Notes under the pieces: generated by a model
What the model was told of the DNA's origin: nothing
What the model saw: only the letters and a program-made list of their open reading frames with translations
The model's database searches: none
Program-made: the position numbers and the translations under genes
Assembly (NCBI GenBank): GCA_913773715.1
Contig: CAJYHD010000736.1
Location: 1-10,320 of the forward strand
Direction of reading: 5' to 3'
DNA: 10,320 bases
Origin: an uncultured Sphingobium sp.
GTDB taxonomy: Bacteria > Pseudomonadota > Alphaproteobacteria > Sphingomonadales > Sphingomonadaceae
Shown: piece after piece, positions 1 through 6,619 of the stretch
How the letters are laid out: each line of letters begins with the position of its first letter
Numbering within the stretch: the stretch's first letter is position 1

Positions 1-906
1 GGCCAGCAAACGGGTTGCAAGGCGTGCTATGACGTTTCGCGTCGCCAAGGGTTGATCCAGCATGAGATGATGGGCGGCGTCCGTGATCTTTTCCACTTCG
101 CCCAGAGCGGGGGCATGCGCGCGCAGACCGGCTATATCACTCTCGCGCACCGCGACCGACCGCTCGCCGTAAATCATCGCGAGAGGACACCGTGACAAGG
201 CCACCGCCTTCCACTTATCAATCCGCTCCAACCGTTCCCAAAGCTGCGGGTCGAAGCTCCAGACGACCCCTCCATCTTCGGCACGAAGCGCGTTCCTTGC
301 GACCCAGTCGACATAGTAATCATTCCGGCAGGTCTGCGCGGGGGCCAGTCGGAAACGGGACAACGCATCCTGCATCGACGGATAGACGCGGTGGCTTGCC
401 TGTTGGCCGATGTCGGGTATCGCGGCGTCGGGTTCGATCAGCGTGTCGATGATGATACCGCCTGCCAACCGGTCTCCGTAATCGGACAGGCCGGCGAGCA
501 GCGGCCCGCAGCCGAAGCTGTGGGCTGCGAATACCGGAGGACCCTCGGCGAACAAGTCCGCCGCTTCTGCCGCTGCCAGCGCATCCTGCGCAAAGTCCAC
601 CTCACGATAGATCTGCCGCCAGCCGGATCCTCCCATCCCCGGCCAGGACGGGGCGGCGACGCGGAACCGGTCCGACAATTGCGCGGCGATGGGCGTCCAC
701 CATTGCGCATGGGCGCGATTGCCGTGCAGCAGCAACAGCCCGGGGAGGCCACGCCTGCCCCACGCCAGCACTTCGATTTCGCAACCGCCGTGGAAGACGC
801 TCAACCGCTCAGGCGGTGTCGCGACCGCGTCATTAAACCAGTCCGGAGTAGGTGGCACGGCACCGGCATAGCGCTGCAAGGGACGCTCCGGCGCGGTTCC
901 GCTCAT
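1..906 (-). CDS. Alpha/beta hydrolase, 3' end cut by the window edge
   Basis: Minus-strand reading frame open from ATG at 906-904 to the left edge: 302 codons with no stop, so the C-terminus lies outside. It is a single-domain alpha/beta-hydrolase-fold protein, probably a cytosolic esterase or C-C/ester hydrolase; the substrate is unknown. Visible landmarks are the oxyanion-hole strand and loop LLLLHGNRAHAQWW (about residues 57-70), the WPGMGGSG turn (88-95), the nucleophile elbow AAHSFGCG with Ser130, and the histidine loop DAAHHLMLDQP with His279. The elbow has Ala where Gly is usual (A-H-S-F-G). The usual Asp after strand 7 is absent (IYGERS, residues 245-250); Asp154 after strand 6 (IIIDTLIEPD) is a candidate replacement. 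No Shine-Dalgarno sits directly before the ATG, but it overlaps the stop of a short leader ORF. It is divergent from the catabolic genes and may share their substrate. The fold is certain and the substrate is not. Confidence 0.9.
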   Translation of the reverse strand, partial: MSGTAPERPLQRYAGAVPPTPDWFNDAVATPPERLSVFHGGCEIEVLAWGRRGLPGLLLLHGNRAHAQWWTPIAAQLSDRFRVAAPSWPGMGGSGWRQIYREVDFAQDALAAAEAADLFAEGPPVFAAHSFGCGPLLAGLSDYGDRLAGGIIIDTLIEPDAAIPDIGQQASHRVYPSMQDALSRFRLAPAQTCRNDYYVDWVARNALRAEDGGVVWSFDPQLWERLERIDKWKAVALSRCPLAMIYGERSVAVRESDIAGLRAHAPALGEVEKITDAAHHLMLDQPLATRNVIARLATRLLA

Positions 907-944
907 GATGCCCACATACGGACAGCCGCCTGGCGAACTGACAT
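903..944 (-). CDS. Possible 13-codon leader ORF coupled to the hydrolase
   Basis: On the minus strand a strong Shine-Dalgarno AGGAGAGG (960-953) stands 8 nt before an ATG at 944-942. That ATG opens MSVRQAAVRMWAS and a TGA at 905-903. The stop overlaps the hydrolase ATG (906-904) as ATGA. Since the hydrolase ATG has no ribosome site of its own, the short ORF could load ribosomes and pass them on by translational coupling. It could instead be chance, with the hydrolase read from a weak site. The peptide resembles nothing I know, and I infer the function from layout only. Confidence 0.35.
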   Translation of the reverse strand: MSVRQAAVRMWAS

Positions 945-1073
945 CCTGCGAACCTCTCCTATCGACTGCCTTGGTGGTCTGTTCGTCAAAAGCTACGAGA
1001 TGCTATCAGCAAAGCGCAATCAATTCCCCCGGCGCGCTGCCGTAATCACAAGCCGGATCAGGCAAGGCGGCAC

Positions 1074-1090
1074 GTGCACATATATGATCA
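1074..1090. promoter_or_regulatory. Operator-like AT-rich site, possible second IclR target
   Basis: Read on the minus strand the site is TGATCATATATGTGCAC. It shares the pattern TGA-N2-ATATA-N(3-4)-CAC with the perfect inverted repeat in front of the IclR gene (TGAATATATAATTCAC), but the right half is one base further away and the arms are not complementary throughout. It lies in the divergent region between the hydrolase and crotonase 1, where a shared regulator of both would be expected to bind. The resemblance is partial and may be chance, since ATATA is a weak core. Confidence 0.2.
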
Positions 1091-1125
1091 TTGGGTCGTA
1101 TGCTGTCCCTGCGCCGAACACGATC

Positions 1126-1407
1126 TTAGGGTAGAACAATAGATCGGACACGGCCGACGTTTTGGAGGGGCCCGGCAGGAAGACCGGCATCAGTATCAGC
1201 CACTCTGGCGTTCGCATCGCGTGGCAGCTGGACCTGCCCCTTCACGCTGAGAAGCGCGGCTTCACGTCCGTTCGGATCGCCGAAAGCTATGAGTTCGGAT
1301 GCGATCACGCCGGTTGCTTTCATCGGCGCGCGAACGAACCTCATAAGACCCGCCACCAACATCACCCAGTTGGCGGCGTGCGCGCCGGCAAACCTGGCGA
1401 TGGCCAC
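1126..1407 (-). CDS. Doubtful hypothetical ORF (93 aa), possibly a gene remnant
   Basis: A GTG-started minus-strand frame of 93 codons begins immediately after an in-frame TGA (1410-1408) and ends at TAA (1128-1126). The first 30 or so codons have strong G/C preference at third positions, like real genes here, and the preference fades towards the end. There is no Shine-Dalgarno and the ORF would start inside the leader of crotonase 1. I do not recognise the protein. It could be the decayed end of an older gene or a chance frame in GC-rich DNA. Confidence 0.15.
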   Translation of the reverse strand: MAIARFAGAHAANWVMLVAGLMRFVRAPMKATGVIASELIAFGDPNGREAALLSVKGQVQLPRDANARVADTDAGLPAGPLQNVGRVRSIVLP

Positions 1408-1426
1408 TCAGACGATCGCATAAATC

Positions 1427-1434
1427 AAGGAGAG
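1427..1434 (+). promoter_or_regulatory. Ribosome binding site of crotonase 1
   Basis: AAGGAGAG lies 6 nt before ATG 1441. This fixes the start there, although the frame stays open upstream to 1162; the upstream extension is not protein-like and has no comparable site. Confidence 0.75.
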
Positions 1435-1440
1435 AGCACG

Positions 1441-2229
1441 ATGGCGGATGATATCCTGGTGGAGAAGAGGGGCTATGTCGCTCTGCTCACGCTCAATCGG
1501 CCTGAACGGCTTAATGCGGTGACACTGCCGATGCTGGCGGACATGACGCGTGCTCTGGAAGCGATGACCGACGATCCCGATGTCCGCGCCATCGTCATCA
1601 CCGGGGCGGGGCGCGGCTTTTGCGCAGGCTTGGACATCCGTGAGAACGACGTGTCGAAAGGCACTTGGCGTTCCGCGTATCGCATGCTCGACTTCAATGA
1701 CCACGAGATTGGCCGCATCAGGCGTTATGCCAAGCCGATCATCGCCGCGGTGAATGGCGTGGCAGTGGGCGCGGGGCTTGGCATCGCATTGGCATCAGAT
1801 ATCCGCATCGGCAGCCACTCAGCCCGGTTCTGCGCCGCCTTCGCCAAGCACGGCATGCCCCCGCAGGACGCCGTCGCAGCCTATCTTCCCGACGCTGTCG
1901 GGGTCAGCAAGGCGCTCGAGATGATCCTCACCGCCAAGATGGTGGAGAGTGAAGAGGCGTTGGCGTGTGGCCTGCTGGCCGAACGGGTGGCGGACGAAGA
2001 GCTGCTCGACCGGGCGATGACGCTGGCGGAGACGATCGCCTCAGGGCCGCCCGTGGCGCTCGCCATGGCCAAGCAAGTCGTCTATCGTGGACTTGGCAAA
2101 CATATCGACGATCAGATGGCGCTCCAGAACTTGGGCAGCTTCCTCAACAAGGTCTATGCGCCCGACGATATCAGGGAAGCGCACGCCGACTTCAGCGAAA
2201 AACGCAAGCCGAACTTCAAGGGAAGTTGA
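1441..2229 (+). CDS. Enoyl-CoA hydratase/isomerase (crotonase) family protein 1
   Basis: A 262-residue, single-domain crotonase-superfamily protein of normal length, presumably a cytosolic enzyme acting on an acyl-CoA thioester. The two oxyanion-hole segments are clear: GFCAGLDI (59-66) and VNGVAVGAGLGIALASDIRI (104-123), followed by ARFCAAFAKHG (128-138) and the helix SKALEMILTA (156-165). At the place of the first catalytic Glu of classic hydratases (rat ECH Glu144) there is Phe134. The second (Glu164 type) is kept as Glu160. The PaaG-type isomerase Asp position holds Gln142, with an Asp next to it (Asp143). This argues against a standard 2-enoyl-CoA hydratase and fits an isomerase, a lyase or an unusual elimination. 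It is the first gene of the plus-strand cluster, 60 bp before the kinase. Family certain, reaction unknown. Confidence 0.93.
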   Translation: MADDILVEKRGYVALLTLNRPERLNAVTLPMLADMTRALEAMTDDPDVRAIVITGAGRGFCAGLDIRENDVSKGTWRSAYRMLDFNDHEIGRIRRYAKPIIAAVNGVAVGAGLGIALASDIRIGSHSARFCAAFAKHGMPPQDAVAAYLPDAVGVSKALEMILTAKMVESEEALACGLLAERVADEELLDRAMTLAETIASGPPVALAMAKQVVYRGLGKHIDDQMALQNLGSFLNKVYAPDDIREAHADFSEKRKPNFKGS

Positions 2230-2289
2230 TCGGGCCTTTCCCGCGAGGACAGAAACCGACGGCGAAAAAACAATCCGGAGAGAACGGGC

Positions 2290-3423
2290 ATGGCATTTGA
2301 TCTGAGCACCATCTGGCCGCTCAGTGCGCAGGAACAGCGCATGATGGACGAAACCGCGGGCATGCTCACCATGGAACTGCCGGAGAGCGTCTACGATATC
2401 GACACGGACTGGATGCGGCGGGCGATCCATGCAGGCGGCCATGACGTCACCGTCACTCGCGCCGAGCGGATAGACGTGATCCACTCCACTTGCACCAAGG
2501 CCCGCTTCGAACTTACTTACGATCGCGACATCGGCTTGCCCACACGCATGATCCTGAAAGGTGCGTTCGAGGATCACAGCGAACGCATGCAGGACATGTA
2601 CCGGTGGGAAGCGCGGTTCTACAGGCAGATCGCGCCGCACGTACCGCTCAATCTGCCCGCCACCTTTTGGGCCGGCATCGACAAACACGGTTGGCGAGCG
2701 GCTACCCTGATGGAGGATCTGGTCGCCCGAAACGTCACCTTCTGCCGCGCGCAGGAGCCGTTCGGCTACGACCATATCCGCAATCGACTGGACCAGTTGG
2801 CCGGAATGCACGCGCAGACCTGGAACAGCCCGGAACTGCTGCCCGGTGGCCGCTGGTCTTGGGTGGCAGGCCGCTTCGATGCCTCGGCGATGCCTTACAC
2901 GGACTACTATCTGGAGAAGGAGCGGTGGAACCACTTCATGGAGGCGCCGCGCGGCGTGGTCGTGGCACGCGAGTTGCAGGACCGGGAATGGATGCGGCAC
3001 GCGCTTCGAAGGATCGGGGAGATCGAGCGGGAAGATGCCTTCTGCCTGATCCATGGCGATACCCATCCGGCTAACCTGTTTGTCGAGGATGGCGGGAACC
3101 CCGGGTTCTTTGACCCCACCACTTCCCGTTCATCCTGGTGGCTCGAGGTATCCTACCATCTCGTCTCCGCGATCGACATCGCCCACCGACGTGCGTGGGA
3201 GGCGCCGCTTCTCGCTTATTACCTCACCGCTCTGGAACGAGCAGGCGGTCCCCGGATCGATCTCGACCACGCTTGGCTGCGTTATCGGCAGGGCCTGGTC
3301 TATGGCTTGTTCATCTTCCTGATCAACGAGACGACCTTCCAGACAGAGGCGACCAATGCCGCCTACACCGCGCGCTTTGGCATCGCAGCGATCGATCATG
3401 ACACGGTTCGCATGCTGGGTTGA
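2290..3423 (+). CDS. APH/ecdysteroid-kinase-like phosphotransferase
   Basis: A 377-residue kinase-like protein of the aminoglycoside phosphotransferase/ecdysteroid-kinase-like group; its architecture suggests ATP-dependent phosphorylation of a small hydroxylated molecule or acyl-CoA. The N-terminal part, with TDWMRRAIHAGGHDVTVT (39-56), is typical of the group. It carries the ATP-contacting Lys90 (MILKGAF), Glu107 (RWEARFYRQI) and the hinge LMEDL (140-144). The C-lobe has the Brenner motif HGDTHPAN (255-262; Asp257 base, Asn262) and FFDPTTS with metal-binding Asp275; relatives usually read DWQ there. All key residues are present, so it is probably active. A Shine-Dalgarno GGAGAG (2277-2282) fixes the start. 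Homologues act in lipid catabolism: ACAD10/11 and LvaA phosphorylate 4-hydroxyacyl-CoAs. Lying among CoA-ester genes here, a hydroxyacyl-CoA is a reasonable but unproven substrate. Antibiotic resistance is unlikely. Confidence 0.88.
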   Translation: MAFDLSTIWPLSAQEQRMMDETAGMLTMELPESVYDIDTDWMRRAIHAGGHDVTVTRAERIDVIHSTCTKARFELTYDRDIGLPTRMILKGAFEDHSERMQDMYRWEARFYRQIAPHVPLNLPATFWAGIDKHGWRAATLMEDLVARNVTFCRAQEPFGYDHIRNRLDQLAGMHAQTWNSPELLPGGRWSWVAGRFDASAMPYTDYYLEKERWNHFMEAPRGVVVARELQDREWMRHALRRIGEIEREDAFCLIHGDTHPANLFVEDGGNPGFFDPTTSRSSWWLEVSYHLVSAIDIAHRRAWEAPLLAYYLTALERAGGPRIDLDHAWLRYRQGLVYGLFIFLINETTFQTEATNAAYTARFGIAAIDHDTVRMLG

Positions 3424-3581
3424 GAGCCGAGCGACACCTATGGGATCCGACGGTACCGCACCGGAAGGATACCGGCCCGCACAGCACATGGATGATTCCT
3501 GCATCCGCGCACAACCCGATGGTTGAGGCACAACGCGCCGCCGCCTAGTCACCGACTCAACTTCAACAGCATCGGCCAGAC
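3424..3581. other. Intergenic gap between kinase and ADP-forming synthetase
   Basis: 158 bp without a gene. It contains short symmetric elements: CGGTACCG (a palindrome near 3449-3456) and CGGTA...TACCG with an internal CCGGAAGGATACCGG, but no long stem followed by a T-run. The last bases before the downstream ATG have no clear Shine-Dalgarno. It could hold a separate promoter, but I cannot point to one. Confidence 0.4.
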
Positions 3582-5663
3582 ATGACCAGCCTCGACATTC
3601 TTCTGCGTCCCCGCTCCATTGCAATGATCGGCGCATCCGGCGATGTTACCCGCATCGGCGGCCGTGCGATGCGTCACCTGAAGGAAGTCGGCTTCAGCGG
3701 TGACATCTTCCCCGTCAATCCGGGACGCGATGAAGTCCAGGGCGTGAAGGCCTATGCCCGCGTCGACGATATTCCCGGCCGTGTGGAATGCGCGGTACTG
3801 GCCTTGCCGACCGGCGCGGTGTTGCCCGCCATCGAGACGTGCGCGCGCAAGGGCGTGGGGGCGGCTGTGATCTTCAGCGCCGGTTTCGCCGAGATGGGCG
3901 ACGAGGGCGTGGCGCTGCAGCAGCGCATGGTCGATATCGCGCGTGGCGCGGGGATGCGGCTGCTGGGTCCCAATTGCCTTGGCATGTATAATCTGCACGC
4001 CAACAGCTTCCTGTCCTTCTCGGGTATCTTCGATGACGTGAAAGGCACGCTCGGTCGTCTAGGCTTGGTCAGTCAGAGCGGTGGCTATGCCGGCGAAGTG
4101 GTGAAATCCGCGCAGGAGGTCGGCCTGGATTTCGGCGTCTGGATAACCACTGGCAACGAAGCGGACATCGGCCTGGGCGAGGCGATGCAATATATGGCGA
4201 TGAGCGACGATGTCGACGTCGTCGTTGGCTATATTGAAGGCGTGCGCGATCGCCAGGCCTTCTTCAACGGTTTGGCTGCGGCTCATGCCCGGCGTAAACC
4301 CGTGGTGGTGCTGAAGGTCGGCCGCACGGAACAGGGCGCGAAAGCGGCTGCTTCGCACACAGCGTCGCTCGCGGGATCAGACGGCGTCTATGATGCCGTC
4401 TTCGAACGCTATGGCGTGTATCGCGCCCGCACGACGGAAGAAATGCTGGACGTGGCCTACGCCGCCAGCCGGGGCCGTTTCCCTACAGGCCGACGCCTCG
4501 CCATCCTGACGAACTCGGGGGGTATCGGCGTGCAAGCGGCTGATTTCGCGGCGGATGAGGCCCTGGAAGTGCCTTCCGCATCGGATGGCGTGCAGGCGAA
4601 GCTGATGGAGATCTCGCCCAACGGCGCGCCGTTCAATCCGATCGACTTGACCGGGCAGGTGGCGAACGACCCGCCGATGTACGCCCGCGCGATCGATGTT
4701 GTGCTGGCTTCAGGAGAATTCGACACCGCGTATATCAATGTCGGCCTGATCGCCGGTCTGCCCTTCATCAAGCGGCCGCTGGTGGACAGCCTCAAGACGA
4801 TCGCCGAGCGCTATTCCGATGTTCCGCTTGCGGCATCCGTCACCGCCCCCGCCGAGACTTTGGCGGAGTACGTGGAGGCTGGATATCTTTGCTATCGCGA
4901 GCCCGCGCGCGCGATCAAGGCGCTGTCCGCACTGGCGACTTTTCCCGAAGCCTGGAGCAAGCCCCTTCCTGGCACGGGTGATCTCGCCGGCCTACCCACC
5001 ATCGCTACGGGCACGGAATTTTCCGAAGCCGCCAGCAAGGCGCTGCTGGCCGAGATCGGCGTCCCCTCCCCGGCCGAGCATCTGGTTCAGGATCCCGCCG
5101 CGGCGGAGGCTGCAGCCACCTCGATCGGGCGCAAGGTCGCTATCAAGGTGGTTTCGCCAGACATTCTTCACAAGACCGAAATTGGCGGCGTTGCTCTTCA
5201 CGTCGCGCCAGAGGATGCCGCCGCCATGCTTGAGACGATGATCGGCAAGGTAACTGCCGCCATGCCTGACGCGCGGATCGAAGGCTATCTGATCTCACCG
5301 ATGATCACGGGTGGCACGGAATGCATCGTTGGTGTGCACACCGATCCGCTTCTGGGCCCCGTCATCATGTTCGGGCTTGGCGGTGTGACGGTGGAACTGA
5401 TGAAGGATGTCACCACGCGCCTCGCCCCGGTCAGTGAGGATGAGGCAATGGAGATGATCCGTTCCGTCCGCAGCTACCCCCTGCTTGACGGCTTCCGTGG
5501 CCGAGCCAAGGCGGATGTGGCGGCGCTGGCGAAGGCGATCAGCGCCCTGTCGCGCTTGGCCGCCGCCAATGCCGACACCGTACGCACGATCGAGGTCAAT
5601 CCGCTCTTGGTGCTGGACGAAGGAGAGGGCGTGATGGCGCTCGATGCCGTGATTGAGGCCTGA
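3582..5663 (+). CDS. ADP(NDP)-forming acyl-CoA synthetase, fused alpha-beta (ACD type)
   Basis: A 693-residue fusion of both subunits of the nucleoside-diphosphate-forming acyl-CoA synthetases, which interconvert acyl-CoA + ADP + Pi and acid + CoA + ATP through phosphohistidine. The order is a CoA-binding Rossmann domain (about 5-130, starting LLRPRSIAMIGASG), the succinyl-CoA-ligase-like domain with SQSGG (164-168), the phosphorylated-His segment AAASHTASLAGSDG with His259, a second ligase domain (about 305-450), then an ATP-grasp domain (about 475-693). The latter has SPDILHKTEIGGVAL with His530 (the beta-subunit His), FGLGGVTVELMKD (597-609) and EVNPL (671-675). All catalytic features are intact. 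Only one ATG is possible, because an in-frame stop lies 36 nt upstream, yet no good Shine-Dalgarno precedes it. In this cluster it may salvage energy from an acyl-CoA product or activate an acid; the acyl group is unknown. Confidence 0.93.
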   Translation: MTSLDILLRPRSIAMIGASGDVTRIGGRAMRHLKEVGFSGDIFPVNPGRDEVQGVKAYARVDDIPGRVECAVLALPTGAVLPAIETCARKGVGAAVIFSAGFAEMGDEGVALQQRMVDIARGAGMRLLGPNCLGMYNLHANSFLSFSGIFDDVKGTLGRLGLVSQSGGYAGEVVKSAQEVGLDFGVWITTGNEADIGLGEAMQYMAMSDDVDVVVGYIEGVRDRQAFFNGLAAAHARRKPVVVLKVGRTEQGAKAAASHTASLAGSDGVYDAVFERYGVYRARTTEEMLDVAYAASRGRFPTGRRLAILTNSGGIGVQAADFAADEALEVPSASDGVQAKLMEISPNGAPFNPIDLTGQVANDPPMYARAIDVVLASGEFDTAYINVGLIAGLPFIKRPLVDSLKTIAERYSDVPLAASVTAPAETLAEYVEAGYLCYREPARAIKALSALATFPEAWSKPLPGTGDLAGLPTIATGTEFSEAASKALLAEIGVPSPAEHLVQDPAAAEAAATSIGRKVAIKVVSPDILHKTEIGGVALHVAPEDAAAMLETMIGKVTAAMPDARIEGYLISPMITGGTECIVGVHTDPLLGPVIMFGLGGVTVELMKDVTTRLAPVSEDEAMEMIRSVRSYPLLDGFRGRAKADVAALAKAISALSRLAAANADTVRTIEVNPLLVLDEGEGVMALDAVIEA

Positions 5664-5697
5664 TTATGGCGCATCGATAAAAGGCATCGTTCCCGGT

Positions 5698-5727
5698 ACA
5701 GGATCGTCGCTGGACCGGCGATCCTGT
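5698..5727 (+). terminator. Strong hairpin between synthetase and SDR (attenuator or terminator-like)
   Basis: ACAGGATCGTCG (5698-5709) pairs with CGGCGATCCTGT (5716-5727): 12 base pairs including one G-U, around a 6-nt loop CTGGAC. It lies 34 bp after the synthetase stop and 58 bp before the SDR ATG. No T-run follows, so a classic intrinsic terminator is doubtful. It could be an RNA-processing or stability element, or partial attenuation separating the two halves of the cluster. CATCGAT occurs on both sides (5672-5678 and 5729-5735). Confidence 0.5.
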
Positions 5728-5776
5728 CCATCGATTAGAAAATCCAGCGACCAGAGCGCGGACCGAAAGCAAGGTT

Positions 5777-5782
5777 GAGGAA
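5777..5782 (+). promoter_or_regulatory. Ribosome binding site of the SDR gene
   Basis: GAGGAA lies 3 nt before ATG 5786 (GAGG is 5 nt from it). It supports this start and makes the SDR the translation entry point for the coupled three-gene unit downstream. Confidence 0.6.
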
Positions 5783-5785
5783 CAG

Positions 5786-6619
5786 ATGGCGCGATGTTGG
5801 CTGATTACCGGGGTCTCGGGCGGGTTTGGCAGATTGTTGGCCGAGGCTGCGCTTGAACGGGGCGATAGCGTTGTAGGCACTCTGCGAAACGCAGACCAGA
5901 TCGCCGCTTTCGAGGCTCTGGCCCCCGGGCGTGCGCACGGTGTCCTGCTAGATGTAACCGATCGCGAGCGCGTTGGTCCGGCCGTCGATGAAGCTATCGG
6001 CAAGTTGGGCAAGCTCGACGTGTTGGTCAACAATGCCGGATACGGTATTGCCGGCGCATTGGAAGAACTGGCCGATGACGAGATCGATCGCGCGATAGCC
6101 ACTAATCTGCACGGCACTATCTATACCACGCGCGCAGCCATCCCTGCACTTCGTGCAAGCCACGGCCATATCGTCAACCTGTCATCCATGGCCGGGCTGG
6201 TCGGCATCCCCGGCATGAGCATCTATTGCGCGGCAAAGCATGCGGTGGAGGGCTTGTCGGAATCCCTGGCGCAGGAACTGGGCGCATTCGGGATCAAGGT
6301 CACCCTGATCGAGCCAGGAGCCTTCCGGACCAATTTCGCAAGCGGGTCGCAGCATATCGCACGCGCCCCTCTGGCCGTTTACGAGGATACGCCGGCGGGA
6401 ATGGCCCGCCAGGGGATGAGCAGTTATGGCGGCAGCGAACCGGGAGACCCGGCCAAGGCGACAGAAGCGATCCTGACTGTAATAGACAGTCCCGAGCCGC
6501 CGCTGCGCCTGCTTTTGGGAAATGATGCTTGGGCCTGGGTCCATCGTAAGTTTGACAACGTGAACAAAGACATCGCGGCCTGGGAAAAGGTGACGCGCAG
6601 CACGGATTTTACCGCATGA
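5786..6619 (+). CDS. Short-chain dehydrogenase/reductase (SDR), classical type
   Basis: A 277-residue classical SDR, an NAD(P)(H)-dependent alcohol dehydrogenase or ketoreductase, cytosolic. It has the cofactor motif TGVSGGFG (8-15), LLDVTD (54-59), NNAG (82-85), Asn107 in ATNLHG, the catalytic Ser in NLSSMAG (131-137), and Tyr147 and Lys151 in SIYCAAK. The EPGAFRT stretch (176-182) is typical. The C-terminal tail, with LRLLLGNDAWAWVHRKFDN and ending in TRSTDF, is that of the larger 'oxidoreductase, SDR' group of about 280 residues. Coenzyme preference is not clear. Its TGA overlaps the next ATG (ATGA, 6616-6619), so it is translated with the acyl-CoA ligase. In the pathway it would oxidise a hydroxyl or reduce a ketone on the acid or its CoA ester; the exact position is unknown. 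Confidence 0.93.
   Translation: MARCWLITGVSGGFGRLLAEAALERGDSVVGTLRNADQIAAFEALAPGRAHGVLLDVTDRERVGPAVDEAIGKLGKLDVLVNNAGYGIAGALEELADDEIDRAIATNLHGTIYTTRAAIPALRASHGHIVNLSSMAGLVGIPGMSIYCAAKHAVEGLSESLAQELGAFGIKVTLIEPGAFRTNFASGSQHIARAPLAVYEDTPAGMARQGMSSYGGSEPGDPAKATEAILTVIDSPEPPLRLLLGNDAWAWVHRKFDNVNKDIAAWEKVTRSTDFTA

Larger units (their letters stand above)
907..1440. other. Divergent intergenic region between hydrolase and crotonase 1
   Basis: About 530 bp separates the two divergent starts, enough for two promoters and operators. I see no convincing -35/-10 pair on either strand. Notable points are an AT-rich stretch around 1074-1091 (listed separately), the palindromes GCACGTGC (1070-1077) and ATGATCAT (1084-1091), the hydrolase-side Shine-Dalgarno at 953-960 and the crotonase Shine-Dalgarno at 1427-1434. 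A doubtful minus-strand ORF fills 1126-1407. Nothing looks like an RNA gene. Confidence 0.5.

Noticed and set aside
391..1134. 247-codon plus-strand frame over the hydrolase
   Set aside because: It is antisense to the alpha/beta hydrolase, whose motifs are unmistakable. The plus-strand protein is Arg/Gly/Pro-rich with no domain.
1020..1217. Minus-strand peptide with YPKIVFGAGTA, reminiscent of a maleylacetate-reductase N-terminus
   Set aside because: The resemblance covers only about eight residues. The continuation does not follow that family and there is no ribosome site, so it is likely chance.
1162..1440. N-terminal extension of crotonase 1 (frame open from ATG 1162)
   Set aside because: The extra 93 residues are not crotonase-like and are rich in His/Arg/Gly of the kind chance frames give. 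The Shine-Dalgarno at 1427-1434 and family length support ATG 1441.
2041..3066. 341-codon open frame on the minus strand opposite the kinase
   Set aside because: It is the antisense shadow of a GC-rich gene. The plus strand there carries a kinase with all motifs, and the antisense protein has no recognisable domain.
2290..3423. Antibiotic-resistance aminoglycoside phosphotransferase
   Set aside because: The HGDTHPAN motif is shared across the whole superfamily. The N-terminus, length and CoA-pathway neighbours fit the ecdysteroid-kinase-like catabolic group instead.
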